Positions 21,217 to 30,366 are shown, numbered from the stretch's first letter. The stretch is 64,000 nucleotides of DNA from Kushneria phosphatilytica (GCF_008247605.1 NZ_CP043420.1:3100001-3164000), one strand, 5' to 3'. Made by a program: numbers and translations. The notes: generated by a model from the letters alone, not told the origin.

Positions 21217-21984
21217 CTATCGATTCGAGATGATCAGCTCTCCTCGAGGCTCGGTGGCCTGCTTCCCGTTTTGATAGCGCAAGGTCGTGCGTCGGATACT
21301 CAGTCCCTCGAAAGCCGCGTGCATTTCGGGGATATCGTTCACGCTGATCACTACCTGCCCTTTGGCATCATGAGCCAGCTGCGCCATACGATCGTACTGC
21401 TCGAGTCCAAAGTCGACACCGTAGCCGGCTGTCCCCCAATAGGGCGGATCCAAATAGAAAAGCGTGCCTGGCCGATCGTACCGACTGATGCACTCCGCCC
21501 AGTCCAGGTGTTCGATGAGCGTGCGTGACAATCGAAGATGAGCCGCGCTGAGATCTTCTTCGATGCGCAATAGATTGAGCCGGGGCGGACTGACTGCAGA
21601 GGTGCCAAAGGTCTGCCCCTCTACCCTTCCCCCGAAAGCCAGCTTCTGCAGGTAGAAAAATCGCGCGGCCCGTTGGATATCAGTAAGGTGACGCGGCTCT
21701 ATCTCACGCTGAGTCAGATATTCCTCGCGACTTACCAATCCCCAGCGAAACTGTTTCACCAGCTCTTCAAGATGATGCTTCACGATGCGATAGAGGTTGA
21801 TCAGCTCGCCATGGGCATCATTGATCACTTCCACAGGACTGGGCTCCTTCATGAAGAAAAGGGCAGCCCCGCCACAGAACGGTTCTACGTAAGCCTGGTG
21901 CGGCTGGAAAATCGGCAGGATCTGTTTGGCCAGACGGCGCTTGCCGCCCATCCACGGAAGAATCGGTTTGGCGTGTAAGGTCAT
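21217..21984 (-). CDS. dam: Phage DNA adenine methylase (Dam, D12 class)
   Basis: 255 aa N6-adenine methyltransferase. The SAM motif is split as PILPWMGGKRRLAKQILP and AYVEPFCGGAALFF, and the catalytic DPPY is in LFYLDPPYWG. The upstream in-frame start at 22023 is TTG; the ATG at 21982-21984 fits the family start. It probably methylates GATC-like sites to protect phage DNA or time packaging. It lies between the HNH gene and the portal gene, near the position where P2 has its cos end. Confidence 0.9.
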   Translation of the reverse strand: MTLHAKPILPWMGGKRRLAKQILPIFQPHQAYVEPFCGGAALFFMKEPSPVEVINDAHGELINLYRIVKHHLEELVKQFRWGLVSREEYLTQREIEPRHLTDIQRAARFFYLQKLAFGGRVEGQTFGTSAVSPPRLNLLRIEEDLSAAHLRLSRTLIEHLDWAECISRYDRPGTLFYLDPPYWGTAGYGVDFGLEQYDRMAQLAHDAKGQVVISVNDIPEMHAAFEGLSIRRTTLRYQNGKQATEPRGELIISNR

Positions 21985-22070
21985 ACTGCGACACCCTGAG
22001 TCAGGCCCGTCAGAAACGGGCAACTAATAGAATCGTGGTGTCAGTGGCTTGCCTGTCTCGCATCCCTGAC

Positions 22071-22095
22071 GCGCCCGGCCAGCCCCGCCGGGCGC
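22071..22095 (-). terminator. GC-rich hairpin after the portal gene (terminator or cos element)
   Basis: GCGCCCGGC (22071-22079) pairs perfectly with GCCGGGCGC (22087-22095) five bases after the portal stop. There is no T-run. In P2 the leftward Q gene reads toward the cohesive end, so this GC-rich patch may belong to cos instead. Confidence 0.5.
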
Positions 22096-22099
22096 ACCT

Positions 22100-23167
22100 T
22101 CACTCCATTGGTAGACGTTCATCCGCAGTGCCGCTCAGATCATACGGCCGAAACCGCACCACCCTTTCCCCCACGATGTCGTTGATCTCTTCGAACACCG
22201 CCTGCAGCGGTTCGAGCTCGTTGGTCACGAACACCCGTGCCGCCTTTTCGATGTCGCCAAATCCGCCGGTATTGTTCGGGATGATCCCCATCAACTGCGG
22301 CGGTACCCGGTGACCGGCCAGGGTGTCATCGCGGGTCGTGTTTTTGATGTTCGCGAACTCGTCCTTCGCGGCAACCTCGCTGATCGGGATGATCTGCACC
22401 CCGTCCTTTTTGCCATTCGGTGAATGCAGGAACAGGTTCCGGAAGTTGCCCACGCCCTTCGAGTTCTTCAGCGCCTCGCGCATCGCATCGATGTCTTCCT
22501 GATTCTGCGCGGCATCGCTGACGTACATCACGAAACCGGCGTGGCTACCATTCAGGTAATACTTGCGGCGGAACAGCGTGGCGTTCTCGTTAAGCAGGAT
22601 CGACTGCATCGCGCCGAGGTAATCCGGCACGCCATAGATCTCCTGATTGATGTCCGGTTCCAGCAGATGGATCACCGAATCGCGCTCGAACTCATTGGGC
22701 AGTTGCCAATTTGTAACCCACCAGAACTGCCCCACCTCGGTCCCGCGTCGCACGTACTTCGCCCGCGCCGGGCGCAGGTCGAGCAACCGACCCAGCTGAC
22801 CCCGCACCTGCTCTAGATACGCATTGCCGAACACCAGATAATCGGTTACCAGCTCCCGGAATGCCCGGCGCCCGAGTAGCGGATGTGGAATAAACGACCG
22901 GCTCAGAATGTTGCGCTTCACTTGCAGCCCGCTGCCGTGGTGCGCTGTCGCCCGATACATTTTGGCCAGTGCGGGCAGATCGATCGGCGGCTCATACCAG
23001 CGCGCATTCATCATCCAGCAGCCGGTATAGAGAAAATCAGCCAGGTCGGTGACCGGTACCGGCTCGCCGAACGTGAACGCCTCCGCCCGCGCCGGTGCCG
23101 GCGCTGCGGGCTGCTGCTCGAACTGCGCATACATGCGCTGACGCGGCTTATCTGCCGTGGCGGTCAT
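22100..23167 (-). CDS. Q: Portal protein (P2 gpQ-like)
   Basis: 355 aa. PBSX/P2-type portal with FTFGEPVPVTDLADFLYTGCW, PPQLMGIIPNNTGGFGDIEKAARVF and the terminal VRFRPYDL. It forms the dodecameric DNA gate at the capsid vertex. Its ATG overlaps the terminase stop (ATGA), so gpP and gpQ form a leftward late unit as in P2. Confidence 0.95.
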   Translation of the reverse strand: MTATADKPRQRMYAQFEQQPAAPAPARAEAFTFGEPVPVTDLADFLYTGCWMMNARWYEPPIDLPALAKMYRATAHHGSGLQVKRNILSRSFIPHPLLGRRAFRELVTDYLVFGNAYLEQVRGQLGRLLDLRPARAKYVRRGTEVGQFWWVTNWQLPNEFERDSVIHLLEPDINQEIYGVPDYLGAMQSILLNENATLFRRKYYLNGSHAGFVMYVSDAAQNQEDIDAMREALKNSKGVGNFRNLFLHSPNGKKDGVQIIPISEVAAKDEFANIKNTTRDDTLAGHRVPPQLMGIIPNNTGGFGDIEKAARVFVTNELEPLQAVFEEINDIVGERVVRFRPYDLSGTADERLPME

Positions 23168-24960
23168 TCAGACATCTCCATAATCGAGCCGCCGCGCTCA
23201 CCCTCGGCGAGTACGTCGATCGGCTCATTGTTGAGGGCATGCATCGTCGCCCACGCGAGATCCGCGTGGCCGGTCTGGGCGTTGCGCCCGGCGGAATAGG
23301 TGAACTGCCGGCCGCTCGCGGTGAGCTCGCGGCGGATGGCAGTGAAACTTTGGGCGATGATCACGTCCCGGCTGTCGAACTCCAGCCGGCCACGTTCGAT
23401 GATGTGCTGTGCCTGTCGCACCAGTGCCGCTTTCGAATCCGGCGTGTAGCGATAGCGCGTCACGCGTGGGAACCATTTGGCGACCAGCTGGGCAACGGCC
23501 TCGCCCATGCCATTGGTATCGATACCGATGAACTGGACGTTATACCGGCGGCTGACTTCGTGGATAAACTCGGCCTGGGCTTCGTAGTCATGGCCCTTGA
23601 TCCGATGCTTTTCGAGTATCCGGTGCCGGTCATTGCGATTCTTCGCCGGGGCCAGCACGACCAGCCCGGCACCGTCGCTGCCCTCGCCGTCGCCCGCCGG
23701 GTCATAACCCAGCCACACCGGGGCATTCCCGAACGGCCGCGCGGCAAATGGCTTCCAGTCGCGCCAGAGATCCCACGAATCGACCATGCAGCGCTGCATG
23801 GTCATCATCGGGAATGCCGACTGCGAATCGTCGACGAACTCGCACATCAGCAGGTTCGCGAACTCGTCATCCGAGTACTCCAAGCGCAGCTGATCGAGGT
23901 CGAAGAGATCACAGCCCCCGGCAGTGGCATCCTCGATGGTCACGATCTGGCGCCACTGGCCGTCGCCGCAATGTGCCCCACCGGCCAGCGCCGCGTGGCT
24001 CACATCGATTTCGATCCGATCCGCCTTGGCCCGGCGCTTGTTGAACCGCTCGCCAGTCCAGAACGGATAGGCCTCGTGGGCCACGGACGACGGCGTGCTG
24101 AAGTAGGTCTGCTTCCACTTCTTATGCATCGCCATACCGCTGGTGACCTTCCGGAACTGCTCGAAGCCGTTGATCCAGAAGTATTCGTCGAGGTAGGTAT
24201 CGCCGTGGTAGCCCTGCGCCGTTTTCGCGTTCGTGCCGAGGAAATGCAGCTCGGCGCCGTTGGCCAGCACAATGGGGTCGCCCTTGAGCTCGACGCCGGT
24301 CGTCTCTTTGACGAACTGAACGATGTAGTTGCGGAAGATGTGCGCCTGCGCCTTGCTCGCGCTCATGAAAATCTTGTTCTTGCCGGTCTCCACCGCATCG
24401 GCAATGGCCTCGCGGGCGAAATACCAGGTCGCGCCGATCTGGCGCGATTTGAGCAGGTTGCGGATGCGCTCATGTTGCCCGGCCCGGTACCAGTGGCGCT
24501 GATAATCAAACAGTGACGCCTCGAACGCCTCGACGATCTGGATCACGCCCTCATCGCCGACATCGTTGCGCGCGGGCTTCTTCTTCTCGCCGGTGTTGCG
24601 CCGCTCGATGTTCGGGTTGAGATCCGCTTCGCGCCCGGTTTCCTCGTACCGATGCACCCGAGCCAGCCGCTCGATCTGCCGGCCCAGCAGATCGATTTCC
24701 TTGAAGTCTCTCCCCTCTTTCGCATCCTTCGCGATCAGCTGGACCATCCGCGCTTCGAGCGCCCCCTCGACCCGTTGCGAAGGTGAGGCGTCATCCCACT
24801 TACCACGCTGCTTCCAGCTCGCGATGGTGCCGCGCGGCACGTCCAGAAACTCGGCAATGCGCGACATGCGCCACCCCATCCAATACAGGTGGCGCGCGCT
24901 CAGCCGGGTGGCGTCGGCCTGGTCCATCGTGAGTTCGGGCGATTCTACTGTGTCGGTCAT
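23164..24960 (-). CDS. P: Terminase large (ATPase) subunit, P2 gpP-like
   Basis: 598 aa packaging motor. An N-terminal HTH (YWMGWRMSRIAEFLDVPRGTIASW) is followed by the Walker-A-like KSRQIGATWYFARE, Walker B around TYLDEYFW, and a nuclease domain with VWLGYDPAGDG and FIGIDTNGMG acidic residues. The ATG at 24958-24960 with GAAGG upstream is preferred over one at 24981. It is transcribed divergently from gpO. Confidence 0.95.
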   Translation of the reverse strand: MTDTVESPELTMDQADATRLSARHLYWMGWRMSRIAEFLDVPRGTIASWKQRGKWDDASPSQRVEGALEARMVQLIAKDAKEGRDFKEIDLLGRQIERLARVHRYEETGREADLNPNIERRNTGEKKKPARNDVGDEGVIQIVEAFEASLFDYQRHWYRAGQHERIRNLLKSRQIGATWYFAREAIADAVETGKNKIFMSASKAQAHIFRNYIVQFVKETTGVELKGDPIVLANGAELHFLGTNAKTAQGYHGDTYLDEYFWINGFEQFRKVTSGMAMHKKWKQTYFSTPSSVAHEAYPFWTGERFNKRRAKADRIEIDVSHAALAGGAHCGDGQWRQIVTIEDATAGGCDLFDLDQLRLEYSDDEFANLLMCEFVDDSQSAFPMMTMQRCMVDSWDLWRDWKPFAARPFGNAPVWLGYDPAGDGEGSDGAGLVVLAPAKNRNDRHRILEKHRIKGHDYEAQAEFIHEVSRRYNVQFIGIDTNGMGEAVAQLVAKWFPRVTRYRYTPDSKAALVRQAQHIIERGRLEFDSRDVIIAQSFTAIRRELTASGRQFTYSAGRNAQTGHADLAWATMHALNNEPIDVLAEGERGGSIMEMSE

Positions 24961-25027
24961 CGCGGGGCCTTCGGTCGTCATGCGGCCAGCGTACCGACCT
25001 GCCGCCTACCGATATTGGCCCCCGGCT

Positions 25028-25050
25028 TGTAACCCTCGGTTCTACAACGC
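25028..25050. promoter_or_regulatory. Late-promoter activator site 1 (between P and O)
   Basis: TGTAA...GTTCTACAACGC, a TGT-N13-ACA dyad at the middle of the 164-bp divergent P/O region. It is nearly equidistant from both start codons. It shares GTTCTACAACGC exactly with the sites at 30807 and 35835. The likely ligand is the Ogr-like protein encoded at 52225. Confidence 0.78.
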
Positions 25051-25124
25051 GGAAGCGTTGAGGGATGTCAGCGGAGCGCGGAACCTGACGCCCATACAGC
25101 ACCGCACCGCCCCGAGGACACTCA

Positions 25125-25943
25125 ATGAAATGGTTCCGCATCGCCACCGAAGGCGCGACAACAGACGGCCGGAAGATCACGAGCCAGTGGCTCGAACAGA
25201 TGGCCAAGAACTTCGATCCGGAGAAATACGGGTGCCGGGTCAATCTCGAACACATTCGGGGTGTGCTGCCGGATAGTCCGTTCAAGGCCTACGGCGATGT
25301 GACCGCGCTGAAGACCGAAAAGAACAGCGACGGCAAGGTTCAGCTGCTAGCGCAGATCAACCCGACCGATGAGCTGAAGGCGCTCAATGACAAGCGCCAG
25401 AAGATCTACACCTCGATGGAAGTGGATCCGGAATTTGCCGACACCGGTGAAGCCTACTTGGTCGGCCTGGCCGTGACCGATTCGCCCGCGTCACTCGGTA
25501 CCCAGATGCTGCAATTCAGTGCCGGGGCCGGTGATGCCTCCCCGCTGGCCGGTCGCAAGCAACGCGCCGAAAACCTGTTCTCCGCCGCCGTGGAAACCGA
25601 ACTCGATTTCTCCGAGGGCGATCCCGAGCCCGACAAACGACCCTCGCTGCTCGACAGCGTCAAGGCGCTGTTTAAAAAGCACGACGCCAAAACGCGTGAA
25701 GGGTTTGCCGCTTTCAAGGGCGATCTGGAGCAGACCCTCGGCGTTATCGTCGAGCGCTATGGCGCCCTCGAAACCGAGCTGGAAAAGCGCCCCACCATCG
25801 AGGAGCACAGCGAACTGAAGCAGGCGCACGACCAGCTCAAGGCCCGCTTCGATGAGCTGTATGCCCAGCTCGACAACAGCCCACGCCATCACTCGCGCAC
25901 GCCGGCTACCGGCAGCGACGGCACTATCGAAACCGACTGCTGA
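25125..25943 (+). CDS. O: Capsid scaffolding protein/protease (P2 gpO-like)
   Basis: 272 aa. The N-terminal serine protease has the start MKWFRIATEGATTDGR, His in NLEHIRG and Ser in VTDSPASLGT, matching the P2 gpO Asp-His-Ser set. The C-terminal coiled coil (HSELKQAHDQLKARFDELYAQL) is the scaffold. It is the first gene of the rightward head operon. Confidence 0.94.
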   Translation: MKWFRIATEGATTDGRKITSQWLEQMAKNFDPEKYGCRVNLEHIRGVLPDSPFKAYGDVTALKTEKNSDGKVQLLAQINPTDELKALNDKRQKIYTSMEVDPEFADTGEAYLVGLAVTDSPASLGTQMLQFSAGAGDASPLAGRKQRAENLFSAAVETELDFSEGDPEPDKRPSLLDSVKALFKKHDAKTREGFAAFKGDLEQTLGVIVERYGALETELEKRPTIEEHSELKQAHDQLKARFDELYAQLDNSPRHHSRTPATGSDGTIETDC

Positions 25944-25957
25944 GAGACCACCGCCTC

Positions 25958-27016
25958 ATGCGTAACGAAACCCGCATCCTGTTCAACAAGTTTGCCTCGC
26001 AAGTGGCGACGCTCAATGGCGTGCCTGACGCCACTCAAAAATTCGCTGTCGAGCCCACTATTCAGCAGCGTCTGGAAAAACGGATTCAGGAATCCAGTGA
26101 CTTTCTGAGCCGCATCAACATGATCGGCGTCGACGAGTTGAAAGGTGAAAAACTGGCTCTGGGTATCTCGGGCCCTATCGCCGCCCGTACCGACGTTTCC
26201 AAACAGGACCGCAAGACTCGCGACCTGTCTACGTTGGATGCTCAGGGATACGAGTGCCGGATGACCGAGTTCGATACTCATGTTGGCTACTCCAAGCTCG
26301 ATGCCTGGGCCAAGTTCCCCAATTTCCAAGCGCTGATCCGCGACGCGATCGTTCAACAGCAGGCGTTGGATCGATTGATGATTGGGTTCAATGGCAAATC
26401 GGCAGCGGTACAGACCGACCCCGCGGCCAACCCCATGCTTCAGGACGTCAACATCGGATGGCTCCAGCATTACCGTACTCAAGCGCAGAAAAGGGTTCTC
26501 CAGAAAGGCAAAAACGGCGCCGGAGTAGTGATCGACCCCACGAAAGCCAAGGATGCCGACGGCAATACCAGCGGTATTGTTGGTGACTACGCCACGCTCG
26601 ACGCTTTGGTCTATGACGTCGTGAACAACCTGATTGAGCCTTGGTATCGCCGCGCTCCCGGGCTTGTGGTGATCGTTGGGCGCAGCCTCATGGCGGACAA
26701 GTATTTCCCCCTGCTTAATCAGAGCCTACCCAGCGAACAAATGGCTGCCGACATGGTAATCAGCCAGAAACGTATCGGCGGACTGCAGGGAATAGACGTC
26801 CCCTATTTCCCCGATAACGCGCTCATGGTTACCACGCTCGATAACCTATCGCTCTACTGGCAAAACGGTGCTCGGCGCCGCTACGTCTCCGAGAATCCCA
26901 AGCGTAATCGGATCGAGAACTACGAAAGCTCCAACGATGCCTATGTCGTCGAAGACTTTGGTGCCGGCTGCCTGGTCGAGAATATCGAGCTCTCTCCTAC
27001 CGCACTCAACGGTTAA
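25958..27016 (+). CDS. N: Major capsid protein (P2 gpN-like)
   Basis: 352 aa. P2-family capsid: FNKFASQVATLNGVPDATQKFAVEPTIQQ near the start, then IGVDELKGEKLALGISGPIAARTDVS, and QGIDVPYFPDNALMVTTLDNLSLYWQ. In P2 the N-terminus is cleaved by gpO. It is 14 bp downstream of gpO in the same operon. Confidence 0.95.
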   Translation: MRNETRILFNKFASQVATLNGVPDATQKFAVEPTIQQRLEKRIQESSDFLSRINMIGVDELKGEKLALGISGPIAARTDVSKQDRKTRDLSTLDAQGYECRMTEFDTHVGYSKLDAWAKFPNFQALIRDAIVQQQALDRLMIGFNGKSAAVQTDPAANPMLQDVNIGWLQHYRTQAQKRVLQKGKNGAGVVIDPTKAKDADGNTSGIVGDYATLDALVYDVVNNLIEPWYRRAPGLVVIVGRSLMADKYFPLLNQSLPSEQMAADMVISQKRIGGLQGIDVPYFPDNALMVTTLDNLSLYWQNGARRRYVSENPKRNRIENYESSNDAYVVEDFGAGCLVENIELSPTALNG

Positions 27017-27028
27017 GGAAGGGCAGTA

Positions 27029-27709
27029 ATGACAAGCCTCGCTCGACGCCACTTCCAACGTGTCTCGGCCGCACAGGCGGCCGAAGACGCTGGCAACCAG
27101 CCGATGCACGGCGATGCCTTCGAGCTCATGCAGGCACAGCTGTTCGAGGATTATCGCCGGCTGAAATCCATCCATTCGGTCGAGCGCAAGATCGAGGTCA
27201 AGCGCGAGCTGCTGCCGAACTACGCCGAGTACGTCGATGGCGTGCTCGATGCCGGTCAGGGTGCGCAGGATGAGGTGCTGATGCGCGTCATGCTCTGGCG
27301 CATCGATGTCGGCGATATCGACGGCGCCCTGCCGATTGCCCGCTACGCCATGCGCTATCAGCTCGATCCCGGCGAGCAGTTCCAGCGCTCCACCGCCGCG
27401 ATCCTCGTTGAAGAGTCCGCCGATCAGGCACTCGCACTGCCCGACGATGACGACTCCTTGCTCGATGCTTTGATCGAGATCGACGCCCTCACTCATGAGG
27501 CCGACATGCACGACCCCATCCGGGCCAAATTGCACAAGGCACTGGGCAACGGCCATCGCGCACGTGGCGAGCTCTCCGACGCCCTCACGCACTACCAGCG
27601 CGCGCTGGAGCTCAATGACCGAGTGGGCGTGAAGAAAGACATCGAGAAGATCGAGCGCGATATCGCCAAACAGCAGGACCCGCAACCAGACACCAGCCCC
27701 GAGGGCTGA
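27029..27709 (+). CDS. M: Terminase small subunit/endonuclease (P2 gpM-like)
   Basis: 226 aa. SLARRHFQRVSAAQAAE, YRRLKSIHSVERKIEVKRELLPNYAEYVDGVL and VLMRVMLWRIDVGDIDGAL match P2 gpM, the cos-recognising terminase partner of gpP. The acidic, Gln-rich C-terminus is typical. Confidence 0.93.
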   Translation: MTSLARRHFQRVSAAQAAEDAGNQPMHGDAFELMQAQLFEDYRRLKSIHSVERKIEVKRELLPNYAEYVDGVLDAGQGAQDEVLMRVMLWRIDVGDIDGALPIARYAMRYQLDPGEQFQRSTAAILVEESADQALALPDDDDSLLDALIEIDALTHEADMHDPIRAKLHKALGNGHRARGELSDALTHYQRALELNDRVGVKKDIEKIERDIAKQQDPQPDTSPEG

Positions 27710-27810
27710 ACCCGAGTCGACCGCCGACGCCAGGGGGCACGACGGCGACGGAAAGCACCACGCTCTCCCGAAGCCGTCGTCCACCCCCTGATTAATCCCG
27801 AGGCCCTGCA

Positions 27811-28281
27811 ATGAGCAGCTTCATCGCCACCGGCAACACCAGCGCCCGCGCCGCCGAGCCGATTGAGAACAACGGATTCTGGCCCGAGATCGACCCCGCC
27901 GATTTTCGCGCCACGCATCGCATCGACGGCACCGTCACCCCGGTGCGCGTGCAGGACGTGCTGCTGACCGCAATGGCAACGACCAATCGCATCCTGCGGC
28001 ATTGGCAAGCCCAGCAGATCGAGGCCGGCTACCTCACTGCCGAGGCAGTACCTGCCCCGGACTGGCAGCCGCCCAACATCTACCCAGCGCTCTATCAGCG
28101 CGCCGTGTTTGCCGAGGCACACGCGCAGCTCCTTGAGCGTTACCGCGACTACGACGCCACAGCCAGCACACGGGATCGCGGCGATCTCAATGAGTACACC
28201 GGCGACAGCTACCGGCGCGACGCCCGCTATGCCGTGAGCGAGATCACCGGCCGCAGCCACGTCACCGTGGAGCTGATCTGA
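27811..28281 (+). CDS. L: Head completion/stabilisation protein (P2 gpL-like)
   Basis: 156 aa. NGFWPEIDPADFRATHRIDGTVTPVRVQDVLLTAM and the terminal YRRDARYAVSEITGRSHVTVELI match gpL, which closes the filled head. A 101-bp gap with no gene precedes it. Confidence 0.92.
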   Translation: MSSFIATGNTSARAAEPIENNGFWPEIDPADFRATHRIDGTVTPVRVQDVLLTAMATTNRILRHWQAQQIEAGYLTAEAVPAPDWQPPNIYPALYQRAVFAEAHAQLLERYRDYDATASTRDRGDLNEYTGDSYRRDARYAVSEITGRSHVTVELI

Positions 28282-28282
28282 G

Positions 28283-28492
28283 ATGGCCCGCACGGTGCGC
28301 AGCCAGCAGGGCGATACTCTCGACCGGCTCTGCCAGCGCTATTACGGCCGTACCGACGTGACCGAACGCGTCTATGCCGCGAACCCCGGGCTCTGCGAGC
28401 TTGGGCCGATCCTGCCGATGGCCACGGCCATCACCCTCCCCGACATCACAACGCCTGCGCCGAAGGCGCGGACCGTGCAGCTGTGGGACTGA
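28283..28492 (+). CDS. X: Tail protein X (LysM-like)
   Basis: 69 aa. RSQQGDTLDRLCQRYYGRTDVTERVYAANPGL is the LysM-like fold of P2 gpX, ending in the usual PxxVQLWD. It starts 1 bp after gpL stops. Confidence 0.93.
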   Translation: MARTVRSQQGDTLDRLCQRYYGRTDVTERVYAANPGLCELGPILPMATAITLPDITTPAPKARTVQLWD

Positions 28493-28496
28493 CGCC

Positions 28497-28796
28497 ATGA
28501 CCACACGCACCCGAAACCACCGACAACACCAGCCCGATCCAATCGGCGTGCTGATCACGCTGCTCATAGCCTACGCAGGAACACTTATGGCCAGCCCGCT
28601 CCAAATCACTACCGAGGTCGGCCGGAACACGCCGCCGCTACTTGTCACCATCCTGCACGCCGGTGGCATGACACCGGCGGACTGGGTCAGTGTGCTGACG
28701 CTGCTTTATCTGCTGCTGCAGCTGGGACTGGTTGGCCAGAAGTATCTCGAAAAGATTCGCGACTGGTGGCGCGGCCGCCATGGCGGAGGCAGATGA
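28497..28796 (+). CDS. Phage holin
   Basis: 99 aa with two hydrophobic segments (IGVLITLLIAYAGTLM and VSVLTLLYLLLQLGLV) and a basic C-terminal tail (RDWWRGRHGGGR). It occupies the P2 gene Y slot between gpX and the endolysin. An internal ATG at 28587 (MASPLQITTEV) could give a shorter form lacking the first segment, as dual-start holins do; that is inference. Its stop overlaps the endolysin start. Confidence 0.82.
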   Translation: MTTRTRNHRQHQPDPIGVLITLLIAYAGTLMASPLQITTEVGRNTPPLLVTILHAGGMTPADWVSVLTLLYLLLQLGLVGQKYLEKIRDWWRGRHGGGR

Positions 28797-29296
28797 GAAA
28801 CATCGGACGCTGGGCGGGTGGTGGCGCCATTGGGGTCGTCGCCGGTGGCGCCCTGTCGCTCGCAATCGGCGTGGTCAAACACTACGAGGGCACCAGCCTC
28901 GAATCCTACGCCGACCCGGTCGGCATCCCGACAATCTGCACCGGCCACACCGGCCCGACCGTCAAATTGCATCAGACCAAGACGCAGCAGGAGTGCGACG
29001 ACCTGCTCGCCGGCGATCTCGGCCGGGCATTCGATGCGATCAACCGCTACGTCGATCCCGGCATCAACCAGAACATGCCGACACCCCGCCGGGCGGCGCT
29101 GGCCAGTTTTATTTTCAACGTCGGGCCGGGCGCGTTTCGGGACTCGACACTGCTGAAGCGACTCAACGCTGGAAAGCCTCGTGCGGCGTGCAATCAGCTG
29201 ATGCGCTGGGTCTACGCCGACGGCCGCAAACTAGCCGGGCTGGTCAATCGCCGCGCGGCCGAACGCAAGCTCTGCATGCAGGGGCTCGACCAATGA
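28793..29296 (+). CDS. Endolysin, GH24 lysozyme with N-terminal membrane anchor
   Basis: 167 aa T4/P22-type lysozyme (muramidase). The catalytic triad spacing E-x8-D-x5-T is intact in YEGTSLESYADPVGIPT. The first 30 residues hold a weakly hydrophobic Gly/Ala-rich helix (AIGVVAGGALSLAIGVV), typical of a SAR signal-anchor that lets export run through Sec before holin triggering. Starts and stops overlap its neighbours by 4 bp. Confidence 0.93.
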   Translation: MRNIGRWAGGGAIGVVAGGALSLAIGVVKHYEGTSLESYADPVGIPTICTGHTGPTVKLHQTKTQQECDDLLAGDLGRAFDAINRYVDPGINQNMPTPRRAALASFIFNVGPGAFRDSTLLKRLNAGKPRAACNQLMRWVYADGRKLAGLVNRRAAERKLCMQGLDQ

Positions 29297-29769
29297 GCGG
29301 GCTGCTGGGACGCGTGCTCGGCGCGATACCGATCAGGGTCTGGCTGATCATCGCCGGTACCGGGCTCGCCGGCGCCGGTGGCTGGTATGCCTGGCATGAA
29401 TACCGCACTGCCCTCACGGACGCTGCAACGGCTCGGCAGGCTCGCGATACCGCACTCGCGGAATCCGCGCAACGCCAGCTGGTGATCGATGCCCTCTGGG
29501 ATAACGCCCAGCGTCTCGAAACCCAGCGACGGGCGCTGGCCAACACGAAAGCCGCCCTCGAGCGCGTCGCCTCCGACCGACTGGAGCAGATCAGGAGCCT
29601 GCAGCATGACAACGAACAGATTCGCCAGTGGGCTGACACTCGCCTGCCTGATCGGGTTATCCGGCTGCGCAACCGCCCCGCCGTCACCGGCGCCGCCAAT
29701 TATCGTCAAGCGCTGCGCGACGCCGAGCCCCTGCACCCTGCCGGCGAGCCATCCCATGACCAACGGTGA
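29293..29769 (+). CDS. i-spanin Rz-like (LysB)
   Basis: 158 aa. An N-terminal inner-membrane segment (PIRVWLIIAGTGLAGAGGWYAW) is followed by a long periplasmic coiled coil (LDAATARQ to RIRQWADTRLPD-like). The type II topology is that of Rz/LysB, which fuses inner and outer membranes at lysis. It starts within the endolysin stop, and the o-spanin gene starts inside it in another frame. Confidence 0.85.
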   Translation: MSGLLGRVLGAIPIRVWLIIAGTGLAGAGGWYAWHEYRTALTDAATARQARDTALAESAQRQLVIDALWDNAQRLETQRRALANTKAALERVASDRLEQIRSLQHDNEQIRQWADTRLPDRVIRLRNRPAVTGAANYRQALRDAEPLHPAGEPSHDQR

Positions 29770-29869
29770 ACTGCACCTGCAATTGGAGAAGACGGAAGCC
29801 GCCTGGGCGAGCTGTGCCGCCGAGGTGGACGCCATCATCGCCTGCCATACAGCGGAGCCCGGGGAATGA
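29606..29869 (+). CDS. o-spanin Rz1-like lipoprotein (LysC)
   Basis: 87 aa. It begins within the Rz frame (+1 register) at 29606 and runs 100 bp past it. The signal peptide has lipobox LSGC followed by a Pro-rich stretch (ATAPPSPAPP), diagnostic of Rz1 outer-membrane spanins. Cysteines downstream resemble LysC of P2. It overlaps the start of gpR by 4 bp. Confidence 0.85.
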   Translation: MTTNRFASGLTLACLIGLSGCATAPPSPAPPIIVKRCATPSPCTLPASHPMTNGELHLQLEKTEAAWASCAAEVDAIIACHTAEPGE

Positions 29870-30366
29870 AAAAGCTCACAGCGCTACGCCAATACCTGAT
29901 CGACGCCGTACCGCACCTGCAGCGCGACCCGGATAGCCTGCTGACCTTCGTCGAGGACGGCACCATCGAGTTCGCGCGCGGCCCCAATCTCTCCCACGGC
30001 TACACCTTCACCGCCCAGTTGGTGCTGACCGATTTCGCCGATGAGGTGGATACCATCATGATCCCGCTGCTCGACTGGCTCTCGGTCTATCAGCCCGATC
30101 TCGACCCGCAGCAGGCCGTGTCATTCGAGGCGGAGATCCTCAATAACAGCGCTGTCGATCTCGCCCTGCGCGTGCAGCTGACCGAGCGGGTGGTCGCCAA
30201 ACGCGACTGCGATACCGGGCAGATCCGGGTCGATCACCGCATGCCGCGATTCGAGCGCGAGGAATGCCCCGCTCCGCACTGGCAGATGATGATTCGCGCC
30301 CCCGGCGACGAGGACTACACCCCGGTAGCGGAGTGGGATACCCCGGGAGGCAGCGATGGCATCTGA
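29866..30366 (+). CDS. R: Tail completion protein (P2 gpR-like)
   Basis: 166 aa. MKKLTALRQYLIDAVPHLQRDPDSLLTFVEDG and YTFTAQLVLTDFADEVDTIMIPLLDWL are clear P2 gpR motifs. gpR joins the tail to the head connector. It overlaps gpS by 11 bp. Confidence 0.93.
   Translation: MKKLTALRQYLIDAVPHLQRDPDSLLTFVEDGTIEFARGPNLSHGYTFTAQLVLTDFADEVDTIMIPLLDWLSVYQPDLDPQQAVSFEAEILNNSAVDLALRVQLTERVVAKRDCDTGQIRVDHRMPRFEREECPAPHWQMMIRAPGDEDYTPVAEWDTPGGSDGI

Noticed and set aside
23095..24516. A 473-codon frame antisense to the terminase gene
   Set aside because: Shadow of gpP, whose motor and nuclease motifs are intact.
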